Origin: Lumnitzera littorea | Lineage: Eukaryota > Streptophyta > Magnoliopsida > Myrtales > Combretaceae | Reading direction: 5' to 3' | Length of the DNA stretch: 64,000 nucleotides | Assembly (NCBI GenBank): GCA_024138015.1 | Contig: JAMXBB010000012.1 | Coordinates: 17,723,374 to 17,787,373, forward strand | Translations under genes and position numbers: made by a program | Shown here: positions 1 through 10,644 of the stretch, piece by piece | Layout: the number at the start of each line of letters is the position of its first letter | How positions within the stretch are numbered: position 1 is the first letter of the stretch | Notes under the pieces: generated by a model | Databases searched by the model: none | Told to the model about the DNA's origin: nothing | The model's input: the letters and a program-made list of their open reading frames with translations, nothing else

Positions 1-877
1 CCCCACCCAACCCAAACTTTGCATATTTTGCAATTGACGAACCCAATCTTTCTCATGCCATAGCTTAAATAGTCTATTTACCACAAGATGCGGATTATGA
101 TTACAATGGTTAAACACACATTTGCATCGCTCTTTCCATATTAACCATGCTATATCCATTACTTTAAAAGTCGGATCTAAATGTCAATAAGGGGCACATG
201 ATGCTAAAGCAACTATCGACCTCCACCACTGCCTAAAGGATGTGATTTGACTCTTCACAGCATGAAACCTTAAAGCTTCACTCCAAACGCATGTTGTCCA
301 TTTATAGCATAAAATCGTATGCTCCGTTGATTCAATCTCATCACAAAACAAACAACAGGGGTTTGAAACTACTCTCCTTTTGAACAAATTCCTAAACGAA
401 GCAAGTGATCCGGTAAGTGACCTCAAGAAAAAATGCTTAACCTTTGGCAACAATGTAGAATGACAAATCTATTTCCACTCTTTACTTTGGATTATGAATT
501 AGGTAGAAGCTTGATGGGTTTGTTGATGTTTTTTTATTGTTTGCATGTGGTGATGCATAGACTTTACTGATACTTCGCCACCCGATCTTAAGGTCATATC
601 AATTTGTTGTCATCCAATGAAGTGAACACAGGTATTGCTCGAATTGCCTTAATCTCTTCTACAGTGATCAAGTGTCTAATGTTATGTAGATTCCAATCTC
701 CATTCGATCCATCCCACAGCTTCGAAACCCAAAGATTTAGGTTAATTTTTTATTGATTATGTAGGCACATATTCCTTAACCTAAGAATCAATTTGTCTTT
801 GCCTACAAACACTTGTCATCAATTCTTTACCTGCCATGCTGCACCCTCAAACGGTACATTTCAACCCTCTAAGATAC
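1..877 (-). pseudogene. LINE 3' part: RVT zinc-binding domain and C terminus
   Basis: Bases 453-184 on the minus strand encode an 89-residue open stretch starting MLPKVKHFFLRSLTG, with a CLFCD...EHTILC zinc-binding pattern typical of the zf-RVT domain at the end of plant L1 polyproteins. Further down, 183-1 reads AWLIWKERCKCVF, matching the usual WxIWKERN tail. Bases 870-560 carry the preceding region (LWVSKLWDGSNGDWN), interrupted by stops. This block supplies the 3' end of the LINE and is cut at 877/878 by LTR-A. Confidence 0.8.
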
Positions 878-1456
878 TGTAAGCCCCAAAGTTCAGCCAA
901 GTAACCGCAAGATTGAACTTAGAACCCAAGGTTTAGGGCGATCGGCTAAAAGATCCGATCACACCCAAATTATAAACTATTTAGTAAAATACCAGTAAAA
1001 ATGACCCTGTAAACTTAAATTTAAGAAAATGAGTAGTAAAATAGGAGACTATAAAATTTTCAAATTTTAAGCATAATAACTGCTAATTACCGAAAAGGCA
1101 AAAGTGTAATATAATAACTAATAAATTAGTAGAGATAGATTATATGTATACTAAAAATTTTAGAATGACCAAAATAATATTTAGGAATGTTCACGTGTAT
1201 CCTACATGTATTTACATGTAGATAAAAATACGCGTAATTTCTAAAATTGGCCGAAAACTAAGTAAATAATTAAAGAAAAATACAAAATAATTATAAAAAA
1301 TCAGAAAAAAATCAGAAGAGGATAACTGCAATAAGATTAGGTCGTGACAGAAAAAGAAAAAAATAACCAATAGGAATTTGACAAACAAAAAGCCTAAAAT
1401 CATGGAATTGGGGCAAAATCCCATCAAATTAATGCACATTAAATTCTACAATTGTC

Positions 1457-1465
1457 TATAAATAG
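1457..1465 (+). promoter_or_regulatory. TATA box of family X LTR A
   Basis: TATAAATAG, followed by GG and an A-rich tract. The same site is readable in the other copies, for example TATAAATTA at 7328 in LTR C and, on the minus strand, near 29526 (G), 34627 (E) and 37828 (F). This conservation fixes the transcription direction of the family. Confidence 0.6.
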
Positions 1466-1623
1466 GGAAAAAATTTACAGAGCACATTTGGATAGATACA
1501 AATCAGAAAAAATTTGAGAGAGTTGAAAATTCGAGAGAAAATTCAGAAAAAAAAAATAAGAAAAACTGTGCAGTTAGGGGTTTTAAAGGGAACTCACACC
1601 AAACGAGGAGCTGGGAGTGGACG

Positions 1624-1648
1624 GCCACCACCACCACACGGTGGTGGC
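1624..1648. repeat. GC-rich inverted repeat in family X LTR A
   Basis: Perfect 9-bp arms GCCACCACC (1624-1632) and GGTGGTGGC (1640-1648) with a 7-base loop, in an otherwise AT-rich LTR. It lies between the TATA box and the first splice-donor-like site. LTR D keeps an equivalent near-perfect palindrome at 13223-13250; other copies keep CCACC/GGTGG clusters. Confidence 0.6.
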
Positions 1649-1708
1649 AGCGCCCAGGCCGGCCGACAAGGCCACGGCGGCCCGCGGTGGGCGGAGCCAC
1701 CTGAACCG

Positions 1709-1714
1709 GTGAGT
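1709..1714 (+). promoter_or_regulatory. Conserved splice-donor-like site in family X LTR A
   Basis: GTGAGT, 252 bp after the TATA box. Counterparts: 7585-7590 in C (GTGAGT), and on the minus strand 29273-29278 in G, 37565-37570 in F (GTGAGT) and 34371-34376 in E (GTAAGT). Copy D has lost it. Splicing itself is inferred, not shown. Confidence 0.4.
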
Positions 1715-2696
1715 CCAAATTCCAGCCCGATTCTTGTATAATTTTGTAAAATTAGTTATTTTGCCCAGAAAATTATGAAACTTGTTATTCTGAGGTTTTA
1801 TTGTATGTAGATTTAGGGAAAAATGTTGATTTAGTTTAATTATGTCTGGAAATATAGGGTCCTCAACAAATTGTTCAAAACCGAACATGATTAAACCGGA
1901 AATTAAATAGGCTTAGGGATGTAGTTTGGGGTTCAAAATTTTTCTGTAGGATGCTCATGTGACATAGAACAGTGCTATAAAGCCATTTTCTTAAAATTAA
2001 TTTTCGAAATTTTTAAGTTAATTTTTAGCCCTAAAATGAATGAAAAATTGGGTAATTTGGAGTTAATTAGGTGATTAGGATAGTAATTACTGATTTAGAT
2101 GGTAATTATATGTTTAGGGATGTTAATCTCTGATGTGGAAACTTAATCCTAGGCTATGGAGTGTTAAGTGTAATTAATGAAGGTGTTATGTGGTAAATGT
2201 AGAAAATTAGGAATATGTAGAATTGAAAATTAATAAATATGGAAAAATTAGGTTTAATTAGATAATAAAATAATGAAAATCAGAACATAACAAATCTGAA
2301 ACAAAATTTAATTTTAGGTAATTATATGAAAAATGTAAAAATTTCTCACAATATAAGTAAATTCGGTACACTAATACGAATTTAAGTGTACCGGATGGAA
2401 TAAAATGCTGACTAGGGGTAGTGATCGTATTTAGGATGTCTGAAAATAATGTGGTTAGTTTCACATTGTGAGTTGAAATAAATTTCTAGGGTCCGGGTAC
2501 AAAACAGTACCTAAAAATCGAACTAAAATCTAATTTAGAAATCGATGCGGAACCTGAACCTAACCCCAAACCTAAAGACTTAATACCTAGATAATTAGGC
2601 ATATTAAACCTTAAACAAAACCTAACAATAAGCGTTGTAGGATAAAACGAACCTATGATATTTATATGAAAAGCTGAAACCACGTTCGTGTTATAG

Positions 2697-2754
2697 GGAT
2701 AACCGACGATGGCCTGAGCAAATCGGACCTCGAGTGAGCGAGCGAGGAGTCGAG
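2697..2754 (+). other. Conserved mini-exon-like segment in family X LTR A
   Basis: 58 nt bounded by the acceptor-like GTTATAG (AG at 2695-2696) and the donor GTAAGT (2755-2760). Equivalent segments: 9524-9581 in C (58 nt), 12017-11960 in D (58 nt), 14998-14940 in E (59 nt), 28333-28277 in G (57 nt), 36606-36552 in F (55 nt). Internal sequence varies and has no conserved reading frame, while the bounding signals persist. A further acceptor-like CCCTATAG ends at 3384. A non-coding leader exon is the suggested reading. Confidence 0.4.
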
Positions 2755-3475
2755 GTAAGTTGGGATTAATACGCTGCTGTATTTTGGAGGCTTAAGATTA
2801 TGCTTGGTTGTGCTTGTTAGATAGTTGAATGTATGCATGTGCTTGATTATGGGTGATGCCATGATTCTGTTTGTTGCTCTGCACATATTGTATGAATTGT
2901 ATGAAATGATTGATCACCCTAAACTAGACTTAATTAAATATCCGACCAGTAATCATAATCGGACATGCATTGCAACCCGTTAGGGGAACTTAGGACTCTC
3001 CGGCCAAATACCGACCCCTTCGGAAGGAATAGCGCAGGATTGCAAAATTGTCCCTTCTTCATCCTCAGTCGAACTAAGTGACAGGAGAGGAGGTCGCGGC
3101 GAGGGTGAAGGCAGTGGTTCGAAGGTAGTCGCGGGAGGAGCAAGGTCTCCATTACACAAGCCTGGGTTTGGTCGTGAGCTGTTGCATTAACGGCAACTCC
3201 TCAACCCGGATTAGAGCGGGCGCAATTTCTCTAATCTCACGACGGGCCAGACAACGTCGTGCGATGGCATTTGCTTGCACATGCATTGCATCTAATAAGT
3301 GATTGAAAACCTTGTTGTGTTTCTGGTATAGTTTTAAGTCCTCCGTCCTAACTTACTGAGCTATGGTTGCTCACATCCCTATAGACGTCGTGCAGGTGCT
3401 AGCTAAGAAGTGGATTCCAATTACTCTGAAGCTAGCAACTGCTGGATCCTGGGCAGTGAGGAAAAACATGTGAAG

Positions 3476-3481
3476 AATAAA
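3476..3481 (+). terminator. Possible polyadenylation signal in LTR A
   Basis: AATAAA lies about 90 bp after the last acceptor-like site of the LTR and 310 bp before its 3' end. Position fits an R-region poly(A) signal; I did not confirm it in all copies. Confidence 0.3.
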
Positions 3482-3687
3482 CACATATTTTAAGGTTTAA
3501 ACTTTTACTTTAGAACTTCTCATTTTTTAATAATGTAATAACTAGGAAATGTATTACGGAGAAATCTTGTAAACCTTAATTGTAATAACTATATTATAAT
3601 ATATATATCTTTCCTCACTTTCTTAGAGAAATGATTTATTTAAATTATAAATTGTTTCCTTCAAAGCGGGTTAGTCGTGGACGCCTT

Positions 3688-3748
3688 GTGTAGATCAGGT
3701 CTAAGATAGCAGTTGTAAGGCCAACTTCTATCTTAGGATGGTTTACAC
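3688..3748. repeat. 3'-terminal hairpin of family X LTR A
   Basis: Imperfect inverted repeat: outer arms GTGTA/TACAC and inner arms CTAAGATAG/CTATCTTAG around a loop of about 17 bases, 40 bp before the LTR end. The G copy keeps the same stem in opposite orientation at 27244-27304, and a decayed version is visible in C near 10537-10605. Confidence 0.5.
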
Positions 3749-3788
3749 GGCGGGGGCCGTTACGACTCTGCCGCTTCGGAGCGTGACA

Positions 3789-4131
3789 GATACTACTCCA
3801 ACCTTAGAAGTAATCCTCCCTTTTCTCGCAAACCACAACTCCTGATTAGAAAAGTATATCACTTTTAGTAACTGCACCCACAATGTATCCTAATTTTGCT
3901 TAAGCCTCCAGGCCAATTTCATTAGCAAACTCAAGTTAAAATCTTATAGAGTTTTAAACCGCACGCTATCAACTTCCTTAACCTTGTCCAATTTGTTCTG
4001 TCTTAACTAGCGCAGTTATGTCTCCTCCTCTTTTTGGCCTCACCAAAAGTTTTCCACAAGAGAGTTCACTTGTCTACACCATCTAGCTAGAAATTTGAAC
4101 ACTCCCATTGAATATGTTCGAATAGTGTAAG
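3789..4131 (-). pseudogene. LINE middle part after the RT core
   Basis: Minus-strand reading gives TYSMGVFKFLARWC near 4113-4072 and then a WCRQVNSLVENFW-like stretch. These are the positions after the palm domain where plant L1 elements read TYxMSVFK...FWW. Several stops and shifts follow. The block is limited by LTR-A (TSD GATAC at 3789) and LTR-B (TSD at 4127-4131). Confidence 0.7.
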
Positions 4132-6243
4132 TGTCGAGCTTGGTTTTTTCCTGGTTTTTATAAATTAATTTTCTTTAAACCAATCAATATTAAACCCTAC
4201 CCATTTTAATACCAACCCTCAACTAGGGTTTAAAGAAAACTAGTTTTTTTAACTTTGAAAATATTTTGGAGTTGCTACATAACCAAAGTCAGGAAAGAGA
4301 GTTAAGTTATAACCAATTAAGCAGATTAGTTATATCTTAACTATTGATCTATTAATAAAACCAATTTTTAAAATAGTTTTTAAAACTAAAAATTTGAATC
4401 TTGGTGCTATTTTATCAAACCCTAAACAGGTACCGTTTTTTAACTTTCCAAATTTAATTTTGCTTTTCAAAAACCCTTCTAATAAAGTTTATTTACAAAT
4501 GATAACTGAAATTATACTTATTTATAAAAAATAAGAATTTAAAGAATTATCTACTAAAGGGACAAAATAAATTTTTTCCATATTTTAAGTCGCCTCGTAT
4601 GTATAAATATCTACGTACTCGCTATTCATGATCAAACTTCCATAGTTCGTTTAGAGAAAAATTAAGTCGATTAATTGATTTTAATTTTTAAAAGAGATCG
4701 GGTTTATGTTTTTAATTTGATTTTATTATTTAAGGAAATTTTCTAAAACAATCTTAAATTAGGGTTTTATTTTTGGGAAATTCTAAATAAGATCCAAATT
4801 TTTTAAAAAGGATAAATTACTTTTATTTGAAAAATAATTTTTCTAAGTGATAAAATAACTTTATTATTTGTATTTCATTACTATTTTTTATTCATTTATG
4901 AAAATGAAACTAAGCTTTTCTTTCTTTCTTTTTTCCTTTTCCTTTTTTTTATTACAATTACATTTACAATACGAAAATAAAATAACAATAAAGAAAAAAA
5001 TAATAAAATAAAATTACAGAAAATAAAATAAAAAGAACATAAGTAATCCAAATAGAATCCAGACTGGACCAATACTGCAAGCGGATCGGGCTTTGGAGAT
5101 GAGTCGGTCTTAGGGCAGTCTTTAAGTCGAACGCAAAGCGTGTTGAATTCGAGTCGAGCTCCATAATTTATGGGTCTCAAATGGAAGATGAAGAACGATA
5201 GTGGAATGTGACGATTCCAATTGATTCAGCTACTGATTTGAATGGGCAAAATGGTTTTTATGTGCTTCTTATTGGGATTTAAGGGGTAGGTAAAACCCTG
5301 TAGTAAATGGAGGTAGTTTTGAGGTGTTTGGGTTAAAGTAGAGACAGTAGTAGTGTTTGCTGTGGTCAAGGGTGGCTTGGAGTGATAGGGTGTGTAACGT
5401 GTGCAACCATGGTCCGTAAAGTTACAACAGTGAGTTCGAGAAATGGGTGTGTCGATGGAGCTATTGCATTAGGTTATTCAGGAGGGAGGATGGTTAGAGA
5501 AAAGGTGATTTGCGCACTGTTGGTTTTTGACTATATGAAAGGATGAGGATAGAGTGAGAGAGAGATCAATGTTAGAGTTTAGTAATTGCAGCAATGTGTG
5601 AGTAGTTCCTTGTATGTTCTGTATTTGAGTGAGAAAAGGAGGGAAACAAAATGGAAAGAGGAGAAGGAGAAGGGAAGATGTGTTGTTAAGGCCAATCACA
5701 AAGTGTCATGTATCACGACCAAACACGTGGCCCAGTAATCTCTTGACATATGGCAATACGTTATGTTTTGGATAAAAAGTAAAAGGCTGTTTCGACCTCT
5801 AATGAAATTTGAACCCCTAACCTTAAGCTTAATGCAATACCAATCCTAAGTGCTTATCCGTTAGGTAGTTGGCTTATGTACATATAGATTAAGTCAATCT
5901 AAGTTAGATTCAAATTTAAGCTCAGACCTAATGGTTCTCTCCTTATTTTTGTTTAAATTAAAATTTCTATTCTATTAAACTATAAAAAAAATTATTATTT
6001 TCTAAATTCCTTAAATCCTCTATTTTTTGTAACTTTTTCAAAAAATTTGTATTTTTTATGTTTTTCTAAATTTTTATATTTTTGTATTTTTTCTAAATTT
6101 CTTATTTTTTGGTTTTTTCTAAAATTTTCCATTTTTTTGTATTTTTTATAATTTTTTTATTTTTTGTGCTTTTTCCTAATTTGAGACCATTTTCCTTATC
6201 CTACAAATTTGAAAAATAAGGAGGCAAAAATGGGATGTCTATA
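4132..6243 (-). mobile_element. Solo LTR B, related to the Tat-type LTR
   Basis: Plus-strand TGTCGAGC at 4132 is the reverse complement of a ...CTCGACA end, and TGTCTATA at 6236-6243 of a TGTAGACA start (terminal CA mutated to TA). Both ends match those of the LTRs at 15070 and 30972, as do AAACCCTA and GGAGTTG blocks near the 4132 side. Flanking 5-mers are GTAAG (4127-4131) and ATAAG (6244-6248), a target duplication with one change. Length is 2112 bp. No coding region, so a solo LTR of a diverged Tat-type subfamily, inserted in the LINE. Confidence 0.75.
5805..5873 (-). other. tRNA-like promoter motif in LTR B
   Basis: Reverse complement reads GCCAACTACCTAACGGATAA followed about 35 bases later by GGGGTTCAAATTTC, resembling a tRNA gene B box. 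The same block occurs in the two Tat LTRs near 15370 and 31260 although the surrounding sequence is diverged. Function is unknown. Confidence 0.35.
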
Positions 6244-6756
6244 ATAAGCAATCGATTTAATGAGTATCTCTCAATTCGCTTCTAATAATAAATTTCTCTT
6301 TCAGCCCTATAACCTTTTAATAATCCTTTCCTTATCATAGTTCATAGCCTGAGTCTTTGATTTACCCCACACCATCAATAATCCAAGGTACTTTCCCAAC
6401 TCTTCAAAAGCTAGAATCTATAAGACAGTACCTATTCTTTGCCTACACTCAGCTTGGACATTCCTACTAAAGAAAAGTGTGGACTTACTGAAATTAATAT
6501 CCTAACTCGAAGCATAGTAATATTTTAGTAATATATTCTTTAAGATTCTTGCATTTGATGACTCTGCCTCCATGCAAAATAGGGAATCATCTGCAATATT
6601 CTTGACAAAACATTCGCTATCATAATAAATAGATATAAGGATAATAGATCCCCCTAGCAGATTCCTCTTGTAAGTAACACTTCTCTAATAAGCTTCCCAT
6701 TAACAACTACACTAAAACTAATAGTCACCGTACACTCCATTACCCAACCTACCCAT
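6244..6756 (-). pseudogene. LINE reverse transcriptase palm fragment
   Basis: The minus strand reads ECTVTISFSVVVNGKLI just below LTR-C and then IADDSLFCMEAES around 6610-6570. The latter is the ADD catalytic motif of L1-type reverse transcriptase in its usual F-A-D-D-S-L-F-F context, here partly shifted. Stops interrupt the frame. The block continues directly from the RT fragment at 10652-11135 once LTR-C is removed. Confidence 0.75.
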
Positions 6757-9700
6757 TGTGAGCCCCATAATTAGGTATTCGAAGTTCGATTCGTAAAATT
6801 TAAAGCAATCAAGTAAGTTGTCCAATCGAGTTTAAATTTTACGATGAAGTTAGTAATATTAGTAAAAGTGATCCGGTAAGTTTGAATTTAAGAAAATAAA
6901 TAATTAAATAATATAACATTGAATTATATGTATATTATTGGTTATTTATTAAAAATGTGTAAAACCGGTTTCGATAACTAGCGAATTAATAGAAATAAAT
7001 TATATACACACCAAAAATTATAAAATAACTTAAATAATATTTATAAGTATTTATTTGTATTATATATGTATTTATGTATAAGTAAAAATACGCGAAATTA
7101 TTTCAAATACCCAAAATATGTCAAAATAATACTAGATAATTAAAGAAAATTATAAAAAATCAAGAAAATTACTGGAAAAAATGTGAAATGGTTTGGAATT
7201 AGGGTATGGCAACTTGGAAGTAGAAGATGGAAATTCAACCAATCAAATTTAAACAAACAAAAAGTTAAAAAAGAAAGGATAAGTGACAAATGGCACTAAA
7301 TAATTCACCAACTCATCTAAACCATCGTATAAATTAAAAGACAACCATTTAGAATTCATTTTGGCTTGTTAGAATTTAGGAAAAATTTAGGGGAATGAGA
7401 GAAGAGGGAAAAAACCAAATTTACCAAAAATTAGAAGATTAGTGTGTAATTAAGGCATGTAAGGAGAACCCACACCCGATAGCCACTTGGAAACAAACAG
7501 CCGCCACCACCTGATGGCAAATCCACCACCTAGAGCTGTCAACAATGGTGGAGCCACTACTAACGGTTGGAGGCCCTTCAATTGGTGAGTTGTGATTCTC
7601 CTATCAAATTTATTTAATTTACTAAAATTATCAAATATGTATAAAAAATTATGAAATTTGGTATTTTAGAATATTTTTGTATTTAAATTTAGGAAAAAAA
7701 TATTAATTTGACAAAATTAGGGCTCAAGATATACTACTCTTAAAAAATAACTAAACTTGAGCTAGTTTTCAGTTTAGATTCAAATAACCTTAAAGATGTA
7801 ATTTTGACTATAAAATTTTTGTGTAGACTATTTAGGATATATATTATAGTGCTATGAAGATTTTTTTCTTAAATTTAATTTTTACTTAAATTTTTAGGCC
7901 TTAAAATCATACATAAAAGGTAATATTTAGGCTTAATTTTGTAATTTAAAGTTAATTTGGTAAAAATTCTGATTTAATATATAATTAGATATTGTAAAAC
8001 GTTACTTACCAATGTGGCATGATATGTATAGTATTTGGGGTGTTAGAAGTATGTATGATGTATATTATGTGATAAATAATTGGTAAAAGGGCATAAATAA
8101 GCTAATATTTTGATTTAAGGTGAATTAGATATAAATTTTGATTTAAAATATAATTAGACACTTAGATATGTTATTGGATGATGAAGGATAATATATGTAG
8201 TATTAGAAGCGTTAGATAGGTGATATAATTGAATAATATATAATATGTGTAAATAGGAATTAAATGGGTAGAAAATATTAGGTAAACATTAATGGTATTA
8301 TAACATTAGGAATATGATATAAATCTAATTTGTAAGGTGAATTTATGAAATTACATGAAAATTGTAGGTTACTCTTACATAAAGAGCTAATTCGATAATT
8401 AAATTATAAATATAATATATTATACTAATCGAAATGTTGATTATGAGCTAAAACAAAGATTTAGGATACTTAAGCATAGTTAGACGGATTTCACATATTA
8501 GCTTAAGAGAAATTCCTAGGGTTTGCAAATAAAAACAATAATCAAAAGTTAAAACAAAACTTGATTCAAAAACTAAATCGTAGGAGATATAGAATTTGAA
8601 TAATTGAATAAAATCATAACCTTAAACTAAAAACTAATAACTTAAAACTTATATGCATATACATACATATGTATAAGTAGTCACGTTAAATATAGATTAT
8701 TCCTAGATCAGAATCTAATTCAAAAATAAAATCCAAATTAGGATTAATATAAGTACATTAGATAGTAAGTCAAAAACCTAAACCAAAGGCTATGCCCATT
8801 AAATAAATCATAAGAAAAAAGGTTAAAAGGCATTTAAAAAACTTACAAACAAAAAGTAATAGAAAGAAAAAGATAAACTAAAACCTAATTCAGAAGCTAA
8901 AATCGTAATCAGAATAAGAAACAAATTTGATTTCACATATTAGCCTATGAGGAATTCCTAGGGTTTACAAATAAAAATGTAATCAGAAGCTAAAACAAAA
9001 CTTGATTTAAAAACTAAATCATAGGAGATATAGAATTTGAATAATTAAATAAAATCATAGTCTTAAACTAAAAACTAATGACTTAAAACTTACATGTATA
9101 TACACACATATGTATAAGTGGTCATGTTAAGTATAGATTATTCTTAAATCAAAATCTAATTTAGAAGTAAAATCAAAATTATGATTAATATAAGTATATT
9201 AGATAGTAAATCAAAAACTTAAACCAAAGGCTATACCCATTAAATAAACCGTAAGAAAAAGGTTAAATGGTATATAAAAGACTTACAAACAAAAAGTAAT
9301 AGAAAGAAAAAGGTAAACTAAAACCTAATTTAGAAGCAGAAATTGTAATCGGAATAAGAAACAAATTCAAAACCTGGTTAAACAAGAGTAGTAATTTTAA
9401 GAGACTTAGACCTAAATAACTAAATATAAGAAGATCATAAACCAAGATAATCATAATCTAAATTACATAACAAAACATATTTATGGTAGTTATATAGAAA
9501 CTAAAACAACATTTGTATTATAGGGATTGTCGATGATGATCTATGCAAGTCGCCCCTTAAATGAGTAAAGGGAGAATCCAAGTAAGTTGAGATTAATATA
9601 TTACTGCATTTTGGAGTACTAATCTGTAGTACTCAGAAGCTTAAGATTATACTTGGTTGTAATTGTTAAATGGTTGATTGTACACATGTTTGTATGTGCT

Positions 9701-10644
9701 TATTTCTGAGTTTGATGATATAATTCTGGTTTATTGCTCTGGCTTGTATTTGTGTGATTTGTTTGAAATGATTAAACACTTTCAACCAGATCTAATCAAA
9801 TATATGACTTATAATTCTAAATCGGATCTATATAATAACCCATTAGGGGAAACGTTAAGGTTCTCCGGCTAAATACTAACCCCTTCGAAAAGGACAGCAC
9901 TAAATAACATAATAGGTCCCTTCTTCATCCTTAGTCGAACTAAGTGATAGGTAAGGAGGTCGTGGCAAAAGTGAAATCAATAGTTCAAAGGTAGTCACAG
10001 GAGGAGTGGTGTCTTTATTGCATAAGTATGAATTTGGTCGTAAACTGTTTTATAAATATGAAAACTCGTCAACTCGAATTAGAGCAAGTATAATTTCTCT
10101 AATGTCACGACAAACTAAACAATATCGTATGATGGCATTTGCTTATACATGCATTGCATCCAACTAATTTGGTTGATAACCCTGTTTATGTTTTATGTAT
10201 AGTTTTAAGTCTCCATCCCAACTTATTAAGCGATGGGTTGCACATGTTTATAGATGTTGTTATAGGTGTTATTATAGGTGCTAGCTAAGAAGCAGCCATG
10301 TAACTACCCTGAAACTAGCAACTGTTGGATCTTGAGAAACATTTACACTCTCAAGTTTGGATTTTATCTTTAAAGCTTTTAATAATAATTTATGTATTGC
10401 TAAAGTAAATTATAATTAGGCTATTAAATCTTATAAACATACTCAGATTATTTTAATGTAAGTATGTATTTTTCATAATTTCATAGGTAAATAACATGTT
10501 TATTCATGAACTATTTACTTTAAAGTAAATTAGTCGTGGACGCCTTATGTAAATCAAGTCTAAAATAGCAGTTAAAACGTTAAGTTTTATCTTAAAATGG
10601 TTTGAATGGCGGGACTGTTACGACCCTGCTATTTCAGGGCACAA
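6757..10644 (+). mobile_element. Solo LTR C (family X), inserted in the LINE RT
   Basis: Starts TGTGAGCCCC; ends near ...CAGGGCACA (10643). A 7-bp direct repeat TACCCAT stands at 6750-6756 and 10645-10651, with the 3' end blurred by one to three bases. LINE RT coding sequence is cut at this point and resumes on the other side. At about 3.9 kb it is 1 kb longer than LTR A, partly from the internal 442-bp tandem duplication at 8487-9369. TATA at 7328, donor-like GTGAGT at 7585, acceptor AG at 9522-9523, donor GTAAGT at 9582 and acceptor AG at 10252 parallel LTR A. Confidence 0.8.
8487..9369. repeat. 442-bp tandem duplication inside LTR C
   Basis: Two adjacent units, 8487-8928 and 8929-9369, both begin GATTTCACATATTAGC and end near GAATAAGAAACAAATT. 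They share long blocks such as GAGATATAGAATTTGAATAA. Point differences are few, so the duplication is younger than the LTR insertion or close to it. Other family X copies lack it. Confidence 0.85.

Larger units (their letters stand above)
878..3788 (+). mobile_element. Solo LTR A (family X), inserted in the LINE
   Basis: Begins TGTAAGCCCC and ends GCGTGACA, and is flanked by the perfect 5-bp repeat GATAC at 873-877 and 3789-3793. LINE sequence continues on both sides. Length is 2911 bp. There is no internal domain, primer-binding site or second LTR, so it is best read as a solo LTR left by LTR-LTR recombination. Orientation follows the TATA box at 1457. Related copies lie at 6757-10644, 11836-13990, 13991-15069 plus 33276-35202, 27219-30112 and 35865-38393. 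The lineage is unknown because no coding part of the parent element is present. Confidence 0.85.

Noticed and set aside
878..3788. LTR A as a DNA transposon
   Set aside because: Ends are TG...CA without extended inverted repeats, TSD is 5 bp, and a TATA box and LTR-like organisation are present.
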